A DNA stretch of 64,000 nucleotides, taken from positions 25,960,279-26,024,278 of the forward strand of contig CM042983.1 in the NCBI GenBank assembly GCA_023678885.1, in the 5' to 3' direction. This stretch comes from Pogostemon cablin (Eukaryota > Streptophyta > Magnoliopsida > Lamiales > Lamiaceae). The position numbers and the translations under genes were made by a program. A model generated the notes under the pieces. It had not been told where the DNA came from, did no database searches, and saw nothing but the letters and a program-made list of their open reading frames with translations. Positions 45,483 through 58,871 of this stretch are shown here, in pieces. Each line of letters starts with the position of its first letter. Within the stretch, counting starts at the first letter, position 1.

Positions 45483-47307
45483 TGTTTGCCTAATTTGTAG
45501 CACTCACGAGCAAGAATACTCGATCGTTGTAGTAGTATATCCCAAGAAAAATTATCAATCCACAAAGGAGTTATGTTCGGACTAGCAAAATACGTGAGCT
45601 CATGTTCATGTTATTTTTGTAAAGATGATCGGGGGTTTTGAGATTGATTAACAACTAAAACAAGTAACAAGTAAATAAGAATAGCAAATAATATAAATGA
45701 CAAGTAAAGAAAATGGGTGCTAAAGTTCAAGTATGGAAAAACATGAGATTAGAAACATCCAAGCACACTCAATTCATATTATCATGCAAACGGAATTCAA
45801 CTCAATTGATGTAGACTAAGGGTGATCACGATTGTATCCTAAGCTCCCTTTCGGGTTACAAAGGTTGTTGATCAATTTTAGACTCCCAAAAGCACTTAAG
45901 ATCAAAGCCCAACATTAACCCCTTCCATCTAGGTACTAGTTAGATTAAACTCTCCCTTTTTGTATACTAAGGCCAACGAATGGATTGGTTCCCCTCATTG
46001 AATTCAAATATCCTTTCGGTCAAACCCAAACTCAATGTCTATTCATGCCTTCCTAATACTATAGAGGGTCGTTTCCGTCTCACTCCAAGCAATACATACA
46101 TGAACATCATGATAGCATTTAATTACCATAAATAATCCATTGATCAACAATCCATTAAACCAATAAACATTCATGAATAACAAACCATGCCATCACAACA
46201 TCAAGACACTTAAACTCCATGAATAGAAATCAACATCAATTAAATCAAAAACCAATTTAATCCACATGATAATATAAATCTAATATGCTCTTCATATTCC
46301 TAATCCCACTAGAGGGATTAGCCTATCATGATAAAAGTAACAAAACAAATAAATGATTCATTACAATTACCCATAGTCTAAGATCTAAAGAAATACAAAA
46401 TGAATGGATTCTTCCCTATCAATTTCTTGAAGAGAATCTTCTATTCTTCTTGATCTCCACCTCTAGCTCTTGATTTGAAGTCTTTAGCACCAAAAATGAA
46501 AGATATGATGGGTGGATGAAGATGGATGAAGATGATGGTGAAAAGTGGAAGAAATGGTGTGTGATGTGTGTGTAGATGATGGGATTTCGGATCTTCTGCC
46601 AATTGTTGAATAAAGGGGTATTTATACCCCTATGGAGGCTTCTAGAAGAATCTGGAAATTTCTGCAGGAAAATACACGGCACGAGTCGTGCTCTGCAACA
46701 CGGCCACGATGTGGCCGTGTTGTGTCTTCTGATGCTGCCGCACGGCCTCGCCTTACAGGGCCGTGTTACGCAACACGACTCGTGTGCTGCAACACGAGTC
46801 GTGTGTTGTAACACGGGCACAGGTGTGGTCGTGTTGGCTCTTCTGATGTCGGCACACGGCCACTTCTTACAGGGCCGTGTTGATGACACATCTCGTGCTC
46901 CCAACTCGACTCGTGCAACTGGACACGACCTAAAGTTGCCCGTGTTGAATGACTAGATGTCGCCGCACGGCCAACTCTTACAGGGCCGTGTTGGCTACAC
47001 GGCACGTGTGTTGGCTCCTGCATTTCTTCACTGTTTTGGCTCGTTCTCCCTCGTTTCAACTCCGAATTGAGATCCGCTTTTTCCTACATCTTCCTTATCA
47101 TGTTTAGCATCCAATAAAAAGTGGCAAAAATCTAGGTTTAAAAATCTAGGTTTAAAAATCTAGGTTTAAAATCTTAAGTTTAAGCTCATTCACACACATT
47201 TCAATAAAAATACCAAACACAACCAAATAACATATAAAATACGGATAAAATAATACGAAAACACATATAAAAAGACACTAAAATCTAGGTGAAAATAGCT
47301 CTAATCA
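45483..47307 (-). repeat. Gypsy 3' LTR, intact, 1825 bp
   Basis: On the minus strand it starts TGATTAGAGC after a purine tract and ends GGCAAACA at 45483, giving TG...CA ends. It matches 60410-62053 over 1644 bp without obvious net length change. By eye there are roughly 28 mismatches (just under 2 percent). A minus-strand TATAAATACCCC box lies near 46611-46624, preceded by the GC-rich repeat block 46670-47010. That places U3 between 47307 and about 46600. Confidence 0.85.
46670..47010. repeat. GC-rich palindromic repeat block in the LTR U3
   Basis: GCACGGCC...TTACAGGGCCGTGTT modules occur three times (near 46738, 46854 and 46964). They are interspersed with CACGAGTCGTG and CACGGCCACGATGTGGCCGTG palindromes. 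The equivalent block of the other LTR is 61605-61945. It is strikingly GC-rich compared with flanking sequence and sits upstream of the TATA box, where enhancer repeats are usual. Confidence 0.75.
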
Positions 47308-49313
47308 ACCCCCCAAACTTAAGGTGTTGCTCGTCCCCGAGCAACGAAAATGACAAATCAAAAGGAGAAATTTTCACCTAGAAAAGACTAAACGAATATA
47401 AGCAATAACACATCGTTAGCAATAATAACAACAAACTATGCTAAGTCATCCTACAACATTAAAATCATGAAATGAGAAATTAACATGTTCAATCAAAAGA
47501 GAATAAAGTGTAATATAGTTCCTTTTAAGTCCAAGCCTCACAATGGATATTGATGTCTCTCAACACTCTTTTGAAATAGGGTAAATCACACTCATTAATC
47601 GATTGGCTCGACTCGCTATAAGCTTGCTCGTGGACTACATTCACAAACCACCAAAGTTTCAATCAATAATCAAAAAGGGCTTTAATTAGGATGTAATGAT
47701 AGGCTCTTTGGTATGGTAGGAAGTATATGGATAAGAGTGACTAATCATGTGTAAGTAATCAAAGAGATGACCAATTTCCTCAACTTCTTCACTTTCTTTT
47801 CTTCCTTGCTTATCTTTACAAATCTCAAGCACTATTCATTAACTTTCCTTGGATTGAGCTTCTTTTGTTGCATGCTTCCTATCTTTGAATTTTGTTTACT
47901 TGAGCATTTTGATGTTGCTTTGCTCATTTTCTAATTTTGAGGTTGCATGTGCCTTCTTGTTGTTGCTCTTTTCATCCTTTTTCTTGCTTGTTTACCATGT
48001 CCTTTTCTTCTTTTGATAATCAATCAATCCTTTCTAGCTACCATCTCCTCACTCACCCACACAAAGGTATATATGGCAATGACTATAATAACAAGGATGA
48101 CCTTAGATCATTTCACCAATCTCCACTAATCGGGCTCGTTCCTATAGTCCTTGGCAAGTTCTAACTTATCAAACACAACCGATCCACTCATGAAGAAATA
48201 CCATGTATGCATGGTTGAGGCTCAAATGCTCACCAGCTTGTGCTCGGACCTTAAGGAACTTATTACACCACATTCATCTCAAAATTGAACAAGTTAAGTA
48301 AAACATGTCACAATTTGAAAGTGTAGAGATTCTTAATCATAATTTGTCATCACTTATCACCACAACCTATCATCACTCGCATTCAAAAATGACTCACGAC
48401 ATCCCTAAACAAACCACCAAACATCCCAAGACAAAAATGAAAATACACACCAAACATAAAAATAAGGACTCAACAAACAAGACACAACAAAAACACAAAA
48501 CATGCAAACACAAAATACCATCATCCATAAGAAAATTAAGCACACATCATCCCAACTTTTATTGAAAAGGAAATCCTAAGTTACGAAAGTAAACCTCCCA
48601 TAAACATAACAAATGAAGTAGCATGCTAGTCACAACAATCCAAATCAAAATCAATTCATTTCAAGTAATAAAATAATAAGGTGTAGAGTACTCCCTCGAT
48701 AGGCATTTGGTAAGGAAAGCGTTAGCTTCAAGCTCCATCATGCTTCCAATACCTCTCATTCATGCTCAAACACTCAACAAACACCATTAGTTCAAAAATT
48801 TCATTATAAATATGGACTATCATGCACTTCAACACCACCAATCATACCAAAATCAAACCCAAACTCATGAGAAAAATTTTAAAATTTGTCCAATTTTACA
48901 AGAATCATACTCAAGTGGTGAGTCACACCACACACTCTCCCCCCAAACTTAAATCGAAATAAGAGTTGAGACTTAAGTTTGCAAAAAGTGGTGAGACTTA
49001 CCCTTGTAGTTTCCATTGATGATCTTCTTGTTGAGAAATAACCGCATCCACACGACTCAAGCTATGCCCACCACGCACTAGCACCCCCCAAACTTAACTC
49101 GAGACAAGAGTCACGAATTAAGTTTGCAACAAGTGGTGGAACATGTCAACTTGAATCCATGAAGCACTTCTCTTTTCTTCGATGAGCATTTTTCTCTTAT
49201 GAGCAAAATCAACCTACAAGGCCAAAACAAATAAGCAACAAAAGATAAAAAGAATGGGTTGCCTCCCATTTAGCGCTAAGTTTAACGTCTTCAAGCCGGA
49301 CGAATGTAAGCTC
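47308..49313 (-). other. 3' noncoding internal region and polypurine tract of the gypsy element
   Basis: The minus-strand purine tract AAGTTTGGGGGGT abuts the LTR at 47308. Between it and the gag-protease stop lie AT-rich sequence and two further CCCCCCAAACTTAA motifs (near 48941 and 49085). Near 49265 a CCTCCCATTTAGCGCTAAG motif is familiar from Athila/Tat elements. No RT or integrase motif was found on either strand. Small frames (47937-48164, 48305-48565) are not supported. Confidence 0.6.
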
Positions 49314-51915
49314 TTAACAGTCGGAGAAATCTAAGACCCCATCGGGCCTCATCTTCACTTTGAGAAATTTCTTGGCTCTTTTCTTTTCCATCAACTTGAT
49401 TTCTCCATTCTTGCTTATAATTATCAAATCATCACGAAGAATTGTGGATGGAAATGCTTCGTCTCCATAAGGCCAATGAAATTCTCCTTTATCAACCTTC
49501 CATTCGATGTCCGAGTCCTCATTCCTATACATATCAAGCAAAGACAAGTTAAGATTAAAATCTTCAATATAATCATGGAAAAGAGAATTAGAAGATTCAA
49601 AAGAGTAAGAATTTTCAAATCCATGAGGATCATCCGGAGGTAGGATTGGAGGCTTGAGGTAAGAATCATCCTTCTTTCTTGCCTTGTTACATGAAAATGT
49701 AACACTCTCCGTATTTGAACTCAAAGAAAGTTCTCCTCTTTCCACATCAATATGAGATTTTCCCGTGGCTAAGAATGGTCTTCCCAAGATCATAGGTGTT
49801 TGAGGATCAACCTTCATCTCCAAGACAACAAAATCCACCGGAAAAGTCAACTTCTTCACTTCAACCACTACATCCTCCACCACCCCTAAGGGCTTAATGG
49901 TTGATCCATCCGCCACTTGAAGGCATGTAGTGGAAGGCTTGAGCTCTCCAATATCTAATTCTTCAAAAAGAGAATGAGGCATAACATTCACACTAGCTCC
50001 CAAGTCACACAATGCATTAACAACCTTCTTTCCTTCAACTTCACAAGGGATAACGAACTTCCCCGGATCACCAACTTTCATAGAAGGCTCCTCATGCAAT
50101 GATTCATTTGTTTCAACTAGCTTCGCTTTCTTTCTCTCTTCAAATTTCTTCTTCAAAGTTTCAACAAACTTTTGAAATTCCTCCATCTTTTCTTTTTTAA
50201 CAAATCTTTGAGGATAAGGGAGTGGATAAGGAGTAATCGGAATTCCCCAATAATCACGTTCATACTCCACTTCTTTTTCCCTTTTCTCCTTAGCCTTTTT
50301 CCACTTGGGCACATGTTCTTCTTTCCATTTCTTCCTATTTTCTTCTAACTCAATTTCTATTCTCTTTGCTTCTTCTTCTTCTTCATCTACCGTGCAATCC
50401 ACCAACCCTTCTTCAACCAAGCTATCCTCTTTCACCTTTATGCACATGCAATGCTCTTTTGGATTTATTTCCGTAGTAGATGGGAATTTTTCTTGTTGGT
50501 GTTGTGATCCCACGGAAGAAGCAATTTGCCCCATTTGATGCTCAAACGCTCTCATCCTATTGTCGGATATTCGTTCATTCTCCTCCATTCTAGCCTCAAG
50601 CTTTTTCATGAATGCTAGCAATGTCTCTTCCACCGATGACTTCCCTTCTCCATTGGGCGGCTTAGCACTCGGATCGAATCCCAGAGGAAATGACATGGTG
50701 GCTTGAGGATTAGAATAAGAAAGATTTTCATGCTTTCTCGGCGCTTGATAATTTCCTTCATGAAAATTTCCTTGATTAGAGGGAAAATTACCTTGGAAAT
50801 TCCCTTGATGTTGAAAATTCCCTTGGTAATTTCTCCTATCCAAATAGGCAACATCCTCTACACTTTGCATCACATTACTCTTCTCGTTCAAGGTAGTACT
50901 CGTACTTTCCCCTTGACTCACTCCTTGAGTGATCAAATTCAATTGCTTAGTTAAAGCATTGATGCTTTCCTTAAATTCTTTCATGCCTTGGCTTTGAAAC
51001 ACATCGCTCTTCACTTTATGCACACTTTCCACTTGAGCTACCGTTCCAAATGCACAACTTCCCATTACTCGCTCGGAAGGCCATTGATAAGCATTCATTG
51101 CAATATCTTCAAAAATTTCCATTGCTTTCATAGCATCCACTCCAAATATAGACCATCCGGAAGAGGCATCTACATGCATCCGATTTTGTTGATTCAACCC
51201 TTGATAAAAGAAAGCCACTTGTTGATTCTCATGAAAATCATGTTGAGGACACTTTCGGAGCATCTCTTTGTAGCGTTCCCATGCTTCATAAAAATTTTCA
51301 TCCGGGAGTTGCCTAAATTGAGTGATAAGGCTCTTCAATTGGAGTGTTTTTGAAGGAGGAATGTATTTGTTTAGGAACCTTTGCTCAAGATCTTCCCATG
51401 TATTACAACTTCCCAAAGGAATTGCATTATACCATGCCTTAGCCTTGTCTCTTAAAGAAAAAGAGAACAACCTCATCCGAATAGCATCTTCCGATACTCC
51501 ATTCATCTTAATGGTATTTGCAACCTCCAAGAAGCTAGCTAGATTCATGTTTGGATCCTCAAGAGGACCTCCCCCAAACTGATTTTCTTTGACCATGTTG
51601 ATCAATCCGGTCTTGATTTCTAAATTGTTGGCTTGAACCGGAGGAACCATGTTGTGTACGGCTCTCGGTTGGAAGTAATCCCGGATTGCTCTAGGCCTTG
51701 GCCTCTCTTGAGGTATTTGCACATTTTCTTGCATAGCTTGGTTATTGAACATATTAACCATCTCTTGGACATTTCTACGAACATGTGGTTGTGCCTCTTG
51801 TTGTTGGAGTATCCTTTGAGCTTCTTGATTGACAAGCAATTGCATATATTCTTGATTTTGAGCAAAGAAATTCCTCATTATCTCCGTTTGATTCTCTTGC
51901 GCTCCTTCTTGTAAT
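49314..51915 (-). CDS. Gypsy gag-protease polyprotein, main part (5' end beyond the copia insertion)
   Basis: An 854-codon frame from the first internal ATG (51878) to the stop at 49314. It carries a retrotransposon gag domain (about residues 110-230: RMRLFSFSLRDKAKAW, NKYIPPSKTLQLK, FFYQGL). A low-complexity glutamine/asparagine stretch with QGNFQ repeats follows (about 345-375), then a charged coiled-coil region (about 500-590). Next is an aspartic protease domain with active-site-like CDLGASVNVMP at about residue 620 and a GRPFLATG motif near 695. The zinc knuckle CCHC is not evident. It would package and mature virus-like particles. The frame is open throughout, and continues in phase into 60074-60254 once the copia element and one 5-bp repeat are discounted (about 925 codons in all). 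Confidence 0.85.
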
Positions 51916-53117
51916 TGTTAGATTGTATACTAAAAGTCTAGCTTTAGTATGAACAATGTCATAACAATATTTGAAATGAGAATCATTGATCAAATGATTG
52001 CATCTTATAATTTATTTTATATGCATGATGCAATAGTCCATATACTTTATACTATAGATAATATGTTGTGCGACAACACGCAGAAGATCATATTATCAGT
52101 TTCCTTATAAAGTATAAACAGATGCTCACAACTGAGATAGACGGGGACTCTCTATCGGTATGGTTGTAGTGTGGTTTGGTATTAGCTTGTCTTGGCTATA
52201 GAATCACATTAGTGAACTTGTGTGTATTGAGCAGGACCGCCTGAGATCGTTCTTCTTATACTGACTATATAGTAGAACTTGATCTCTGTTATTATGGAAG
52301 TTCGTGCTCTTAATCCCTATACAATAACCTCGACATGTGGGGCAGTATGTATTTTTTTGATTCATCAATGGGTGAGATTTATAAGTATTAAATCAACAAA
52401 CTCGGTGAGTTGGGAAATAGTACTGTATCTATGGTGTGCTGTTGATTGTAGAAGGAATCCATGTCCGACATAGGTTGATGATGTCCCCTTGAGGAGCTCA
52501 TAAGGTTTATCATGTAAATCTTGCAAGTGGATTAATTTCCGGCATGATAATAAGGTTGAGTGGTACTACTCTCGGATGAGATATTAATTAATTTGAGTTG
52601 TCAGTAACTTAATTAATTAATGGACATTGTATATCTTAAACATGGGGAGACTATCGGGCTTATAATAAGAAAGAGCCCAGAACATAATTTTGGGATTGGA
52701 CGGGTAGTGCAGTAATAATATTTTAGTGGACTATATTATTATTATTGGATTTAATTAAAAGCTTTGGGCTAAGCTTGGTTAATTAAATTCAATTGAGGCC
52801 CATCCCAATTTCTCCTCCTGGTCCCTGCTGTAGCCCAAGTATATAAGTCATCTCAGTTTCTGTTAAACCTAAGTTTGTGCCTCTTTTGACACACGGGAGA
52901 AAACAGAGAGCAGAATGAGAGAACTCTGGGGATTGTTGACCACCCAACACCAGAGTTGACTTTGGGACATACGGTAGAAGATCAGAGGTGTTCTTCACTG
53001 CTGTTCATCCTCTATACCAACCCAGAAGTACGGTAAACAATTATTTTTGCTTCCTCTGCTAATTGTTTGTTTTTTATCCTAACGATCATGTTGATCCGCA
53101 CGATCCAATTGCCAACA
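51916..53117 (+). repeat. Copia 5' LTR, 1202 bp
   Basis: TGTTAGATTGTATAC to GATCCAATTGCCAACA. A TATA box (AAGTATATAAGTC) lies near 52836. A peptide at 52279-52473 recurs in the other LTR and is not a gene. Confidence 0.9.
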
Positions 53118-53131
53118 ATTGGTATCAGAGC
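53118..53131 (+). promoter_or_regulatory. Copia primer-binding site
   Basis: TGGTATCAGAGC two bases after the LTR end matches the initiator-methionine tRNA 3' end used by most plant copia elements. Confidence 0.9.
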
Positions 53132-53429
53132 ATTGGTTTCGTGGTGAAACGTGAGACGTTAGATTGGGATTGTTTGTGATTATATGATTAAGTGATTTGA
53201 TCTGGATATAATCGCATGTTTTGTGCTTCTTGTGATTTATAATTATGTGATATAATCGGGTGTAAGTTGCATGAAATTATAAGGGGTTTGTTTAATATTG
53301 ATTAATCCATGAATCCCTATTTGACTAATCTGGTGTTATTGATCGCTGATGATTAAATTCGCTCGTTACCATATTTGCTTCTGTGATGATCTCTTATGAT
53401 CGATTTTATCACACGTATACACACGGTGA

Positions 53430-54180
53430 TGGTACGCCTTGCCCACTCGTCGGCACGACCCTGGACGGGACTGAGGACCATGAACCCAGAAAGGCGGCAG
53501 ATTCAGGGCGTGGCTGGGCTGCACGATGTGCAACAGAGGCACCGAGAGGCGGTGACTGGGCACGTTGACTCAGACGGAGCCACCGATGCGGAACCAGACG
53601 GCGGCGTTGACTGGGTTGGCGTGAGCAGCTGATAGGGATCGTCAACGGCGATAGCATAAGGATGCATCCCTGGGGAGTCACGACGATGGCTGGAGGCTCC
53701 GGCCATTTTCAGTGGGCAAATCCCAAATCGAATCGACTGGACGATTCGGTGCGATTCATGGAGGAGTCGATCGATTGAGGCTCGGCTTCATCTCGGTCGA
53801 TTCCATGACTGTTGTCGCTGTTTCGTGGGACAGCGCTGGGAGTCGGACCTGCAGCAGCGTTGGATCTGAAACGGCAGAGGGCTGAGGGTGACGGCGCGCG
53901 CAAGCTGGGTCTGATTTTGTTGCTGGAGACATACGCTGGAAGGCGGCTTGATACCGGTGGGCTGTGGACAAGTCCGCCGCCGGCGGCTACAGCGCCTGGT
54001 AACGCCGATGCCTTCTGAAGCGAGTTGGAGCTCGTGGCTTGCTGTCTCCGACAGCGCTGATGGCAGTGGCAGGCGGGTGCAGCTGGGAGCTGCACGGCGG
54101 GCTGACGGCACGGCACGGCGGGCTGACGGCGGCGGGCTGACGCCGGTGAATGGCTACGCGTGACAGCTGCGGTGTGTTTT
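53430..54180. other. GC-rich insert in the copia leader, unidentified
   Basis: About 750 bp of sharply GC-rich sequence between AT-rich leader segments. Several overlapping frames are open on both strands (for example 53709-54116 minus, 53812-54018 plus), as expected from GC-rich composition, and no domain was recognised. Near the right end GCACGGCGGGCTGACGGC-type units are tandemly repeated. It may be captured host sequence. Confidence 0.5.
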
Positions 54181-55560
54181 ATTCTCGCGGCTGGGAGAAG
54201 AATTTAGGGCAGCAGAGGATTTGGGCTTCTGGGCTCATTTTTTTCATGTGTTGCTGGGCCTAATTTTTGTTAAAATTAATATTGGGCTGCCTTATTTTAA
54301 TTTAGTTTTGGGCTGTTCATATGGGCCCAATTTTAATTAAATAGGAAATGGCTGTGGATTAATAGTGGGCTGCCCATATTTTTTTAATTTTTGGGCTGTT
54401 GGGCCCAAATTTTATTAAAATAGTTATGGGCTGCTGGGCTATTTTTTTATTGCTGAATTTAATTAATTGTGAGTAATGGGCCAAGCATAATAAATTAATT
54501 TTATTAATGGACTAATTTTGTGCTAGTGGGCTTAGTGGAATTAATTCAGTTTTGGGCTAAGATTATGGGCCATAGATAATGAGTACGATTAATTAATCTG
54601 TTGCTCATTTTGTGCTTATTTGATGCTCTAGGGCTCATTTAATTGATCCACTAATTATGCAATTAATTAATGTTATATAACTGATTAATTGATTTAATTG
54701 TCAATTATTGTTGTATATGTGAAAGGCATGTTCTATGTGATTTATTTATTTAAATTACTTTTAATAGAAGCATGTCTTAGTTGTATATTTTATTCTGGAA
54801 TATTATATGCATGTTAAAACCCTCGGTGTTAAATAACTAAGTGGGAGAGGGGATTGGTAATAAATTCCCACGGCCTCCATTATTGGTTTGTAAGTGATGT
54901 GAGTAAACTTGCGCGTTGGCATTAGAGCCTTCCTCCCTAACGGATGAGTTTATTCACGGATCACTGGTACAAACTTCTTTAAATAATTATTTTTTGTAAT
55001 GTGATGCATATGGACTTGCGCATTGGCTATAGTGCCTTCCTCCCTAATGGATGAGCTTATATGCGATTCACTAGTACAAACTTATATAATTGATGGTTGT
55101 AGAAAGTTATCTGAGCGCGTGTGTACTTCTCCAACAGTAAGGCACACAAGCTTGGGCAGCGGACTTGGGATCAAATAATGGTGTACACTTAGATGTGAAT
55201 AATTAGTATCCTTCCCAACGGAGTCACTACTATTATTTACATGGCTAAAGAGAAACCGGCTATTAATTATTTTGTCATAAAGTTAGGTTGACAAATAAAA
55301 TTAATGGGTAAAACCTTCTCTTGTAAATGTTCGGGTTTGTAAACGTCCACCCTAACGTGGCTTGCAGACTCACGGTGCTTGAGATGTTGGTGAATTTTAT
55401 TTTATATTGTTTTGAGGGAATAAATATAAAAGGATAAAATTTGAAGATTTGATCGGAATATTTATTTGTGATTCTCTGAATTTCGAATGGTTTCATTTCA
55501 CTAATTATTAACTAAAAGACATTATATTTACTCGTCCAAATTAAGTGATTAGAAAAGAAT
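54181..55560 (+). other. Copia leader / 5' internal noncoding sequence
   Basis: AT-rich sequence with repeated GGGCT/GGGCC words (54200-54600) and two diverged copies of a GCCTTCCTCCCTAA segment (54928 and 55034). No clear gag start is visible. Confidence 0.4.
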
Positions 55561-55599
55561 CTTGATTTTGAAAATTACTGCTTAAGAAAATACATGTGT

Positions 55600-58500
55600 A
55601 TTCTCACAAAGGAAGTCTCATGATGCCTATTAAAGTCTCTAGTGAAGAGATGAGAGGTTCATAGAAATATGATGGTCTCATGTAACTCTTCGGATACTTG
55701 AGTAAATTAAAAGGCAGAAGATCATGGTTGAATTCATGAATGAATTGGAAAAGCATGGAATAGAAATTGAAAGGGAAACCTAAATCAATTTATTCTTCAC
55801 AATTTGCCTGGATGTTTTGAGCAAGTTCTACCTGAAATACGAAAGGTTGTATATGGTGGGAAACTTCTAACAAAACATATGGCAAAAGAAAGCCAATTTC
55901 ATCATGATGTGAACAAATTTAATATCTTATTTACTAATGGTTTGAACATGATTAGTGATGGCATCTACTGATACGAAGTATGTAGATACTGGAATCACTA
56001 AATGTTTATCACTGAGTAAGGATAAGATTGTTAATAACATGGGTAAAACTACAAAGGTAGTTGCTATTGCAGTGGGAGTTGTTTATTTATCTCATGATAA
56101 GAATAAACGATCGATTATGAGAAATTATCTTTACGTACGTTTCATAGAAAGAATTTAATTTCGGTTTTTATGCATTAACGGATGGATACTTCATTTCATT
56201 TAAATGACATGGTCATAGAAATGAGGAATGAGGCTATAATCCGTTAAAGTACGTTGGTGGATAATATGTAAACTCTTGAATCATGTACATCCCACAGATG
56301 CAATAAATAGTAATTAAATAATGCATCTTCTAATATTAGTAAGAGAAAGGAACCTCCGGAAATGAACTAAACATACATTTGGCGTCTATGACTAATTCAT
56401 TTAACTTAAGCAGGATTCAAAAGTTGATAGCCGATAGACCGTAAGGTTTATCTGAAGTGGAAACTATCGGACTTGCGAGTCTTGCTTGGAAGTAAAAATG
56501 ATTAACTGCCTTTTCAAGGCTGTGGGGTGTAGAGCCAAAGATATATATGTTGGAATTAGTTCATTATGATTCAAGCGAACCTAATATTATCCAGGCGAGA
56601 GGTGGTTATGAATATTCGAAGATTATTCTGGAAACCAATATATTTATATGATGCACTGCATGTCTAAGTTCTTTGATTAATTCAAGAATTGTAAGGCTGG
56701 TACAGTGAAGCGTCATGGAAAATATATTAAGTCATTATGATTCAATCATGATGGCGAATACCTCTTGGGATAGTTAGGAGCTATTGATCAAAAGTTGAGA
56801 TTAAATCTCAAGTTGACTACACCGGATATGCCCCAAACTGAATGGTGTGGTGGATAGAAGGAATAAGGCTCTTATGGTTATGATTAGATAGATGATGAAT
56901 TATTTGGAATAATTAAAATTTATTTTATGGATATGCCCTAGAAACAGTAATTCGTAAAACATTTGTCTGTTTGTGGGACATCCTAGAAAAATGGAGGGTG
57001 ATTTATTTAGTCCAAAAGATCGAAGGATAATTGTTAACTCAATAACTATATTTTTGGAAAAGGACTATGTAATAAATCACAAACCCATGTATAAGTTGTT
57101 TTTAAAGGAAGTGAGAGGAAAACACTAAGTATTAGTACCAAGTGTACAAGAGGATATACCACAAGGTAAACTGCAACGCGTGTCACGTCTGATACACAAT
57201 TACATGTAGTGTCTTGTCGTAGTGGGAGGGTTGTATGACAACCCATAAATATATGTTTTGGGAGAGTCGTGAGACTTGATCCCTAGTGAACATGGTATTG
57301 TCCCACGGATACGACGTAGCACTACAAGATTAAAATGCGGAATCTTAGTAAGTTGCAATGTATGTTGAAATAGAATCTACGGATTCTAAATTAAGTTTGG
57401 ATCTTGAAGGATCACTAAAATGGTGTAAAAGCCATTGCAAGTGGTCAAGGGAAATAAAAGAGGATCATACGGAAAGGTGAAAATCTTGGAAGCAAAGCTT
57501 GTTGCGAAAAGATGTACTCAGAAAGAAATGGTTCGATTATGAGGAAACATGTTCGCTGGTAGCTATGCTTATGTTGATCCGGATTCTTTTATTTATTGCT
57601 GCTCATATTGAATTATGAGGAACAACAAATAGATGTCAAGACAGTTTTCCTTATTGGAAGTCTTGAGGAAAACATCTATGTGAAGCAACCAGAGTAATTC
57701 ATTGCAAAGTACTAATAGCATTTTGATAGTAAGCTTAAAATTGTCCAGCGATGGACTAAAGCAAGCTTTAAGATAGTGAAGCATCTGTTTTGATTAGGTA
57801 ATCCAGTGGCATGGATTTAAATCAATGAGCGGATGAGTCTTGTGTGTTGTAAAGAGTGACGGAAACGTAGTGGTATTTCTTGTACTATACGTAGATAGTA
57901 TCTTGCTCATTGGAGACAATGAAAGAGTATTATCGGGCGTATGGGTACGGTTAATAAAGCGGTAGAGATGAAGGACTTAAGAAAGGCAAAATATATCCTT
58001 TTGATCACGGTAATACGGATCACAAGAAAGGATATTATGCTTATCTCAAGTTTCATAAAATGATACAGTCCATACTCGTTTAGCATGTAAATTTATCTAA
58101 GTGAATGTGTCTTTGAGACACAAGAAGAAGATAAAGAGGATGAAAGCGGTTCCTTATGCTTCGGCGAATAAGGAAGCTTAATCTAAGGAATGCTATGAAC
58201 GATGTTGGATATCTGTTTTGCTGAATGCATGAACAGTGGGTATCAACGTAACCCGGAACAAGAATGATGAACTGTGGTAAGACATTTATAAAGTGCCTGA
58301 GAAGGACTGGAAATTATATGTGGACTTACTGGACAGATTCACTGCTTCTTGTGGGTTACGTAGATTCACATTTTTTAGTCAGATTGGACGGCAGTAAATT
58401 CACCTCAAAGGTTATGTGTTTAATCTTAGGAAGTAGAGTCATAATGTGGAGGAGTGTTATATAGAAATATATTTCAGACTCCGGACTCCATCATGGAAAG

Positions 58501-58850
58501 ATGATGAATTGGAGCCTATGAGGTAGCCAAAGTATCTATATGACTCTAGAGACTTCATGATGGACTTTGAAGTGTTTCTAAGTTTGCCCAAGGTAATCAC
58601 AATTTACATTGATGATATTGGTGCAGTTGCAAACTTGAAGAAATCACAAGTCCATAAGGCAATTAAACACATGGAGCGCGAGTACCACCTGTTACGAGAA
58701 ATCGTATGATGAGGGGAAGGTTGTTGTCGCCTAGATTGCATCGGATGATGACCTAGTAAACCATTTACAAGGACCTTAAGGCGAGAGCTTTTAATGGCCG
58801 TGTAGTGGGAGTAGGAATCAGATGTATGGCAGAAGACATGACATCATAGT
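55600..58850 (+). pseudogene. Degenerate copia gag-pol
   Basis: Recognisable landmarks in order: a gag-like segment (55700-55930), a protease-like DTKYVDTGIT (about 55970), and an integrase segment (56590-56900, ending in a PQLNGV-like motif). Then comes a reverse transcriptase block with DVKTVFLIGSLEENIYV (57630-57690), a YVDS-type version of the YVDD catalytic box (about 57890) and a short RNase H trace (58500-58560). Stops and frameshifts separate all of these. The integrase part is shared, with the same damage, with 2528-3742. The protein would have copied and inserted the element; it cannot be made from this copy. Confidence 0.8.
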
Positions 58851-58871
58851 CTTTTAGTATAAGTGGGAGAT

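Noticed and set aside
46419..47059. Cysteine/arginine-rich frames in the gypsy LTR and their copy at 61503-61883
   Set aside because: They translate the GC-rich U3 repeat array. Conservation between copies is explained by the LTR pair.
50305..51914. Plus-strand frames opposite the gypsy gag-protease gene
   Set aside because: They are antisense shadows of the long minus-strand frame, with no domains of their own.
52279..52473. 64-residue frame repeated at 59235-59429
   Set aside because: It lies within the copia LTRs, so the duplication reflects the LTR pair rather than a gene family.
53366..54163. Many overlapping open frames on both strands in the GC-rich copia segment
   Set aside because: GC-rich sequence lowers stop frequency. 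No conserved motif or initiation context supports any of them.
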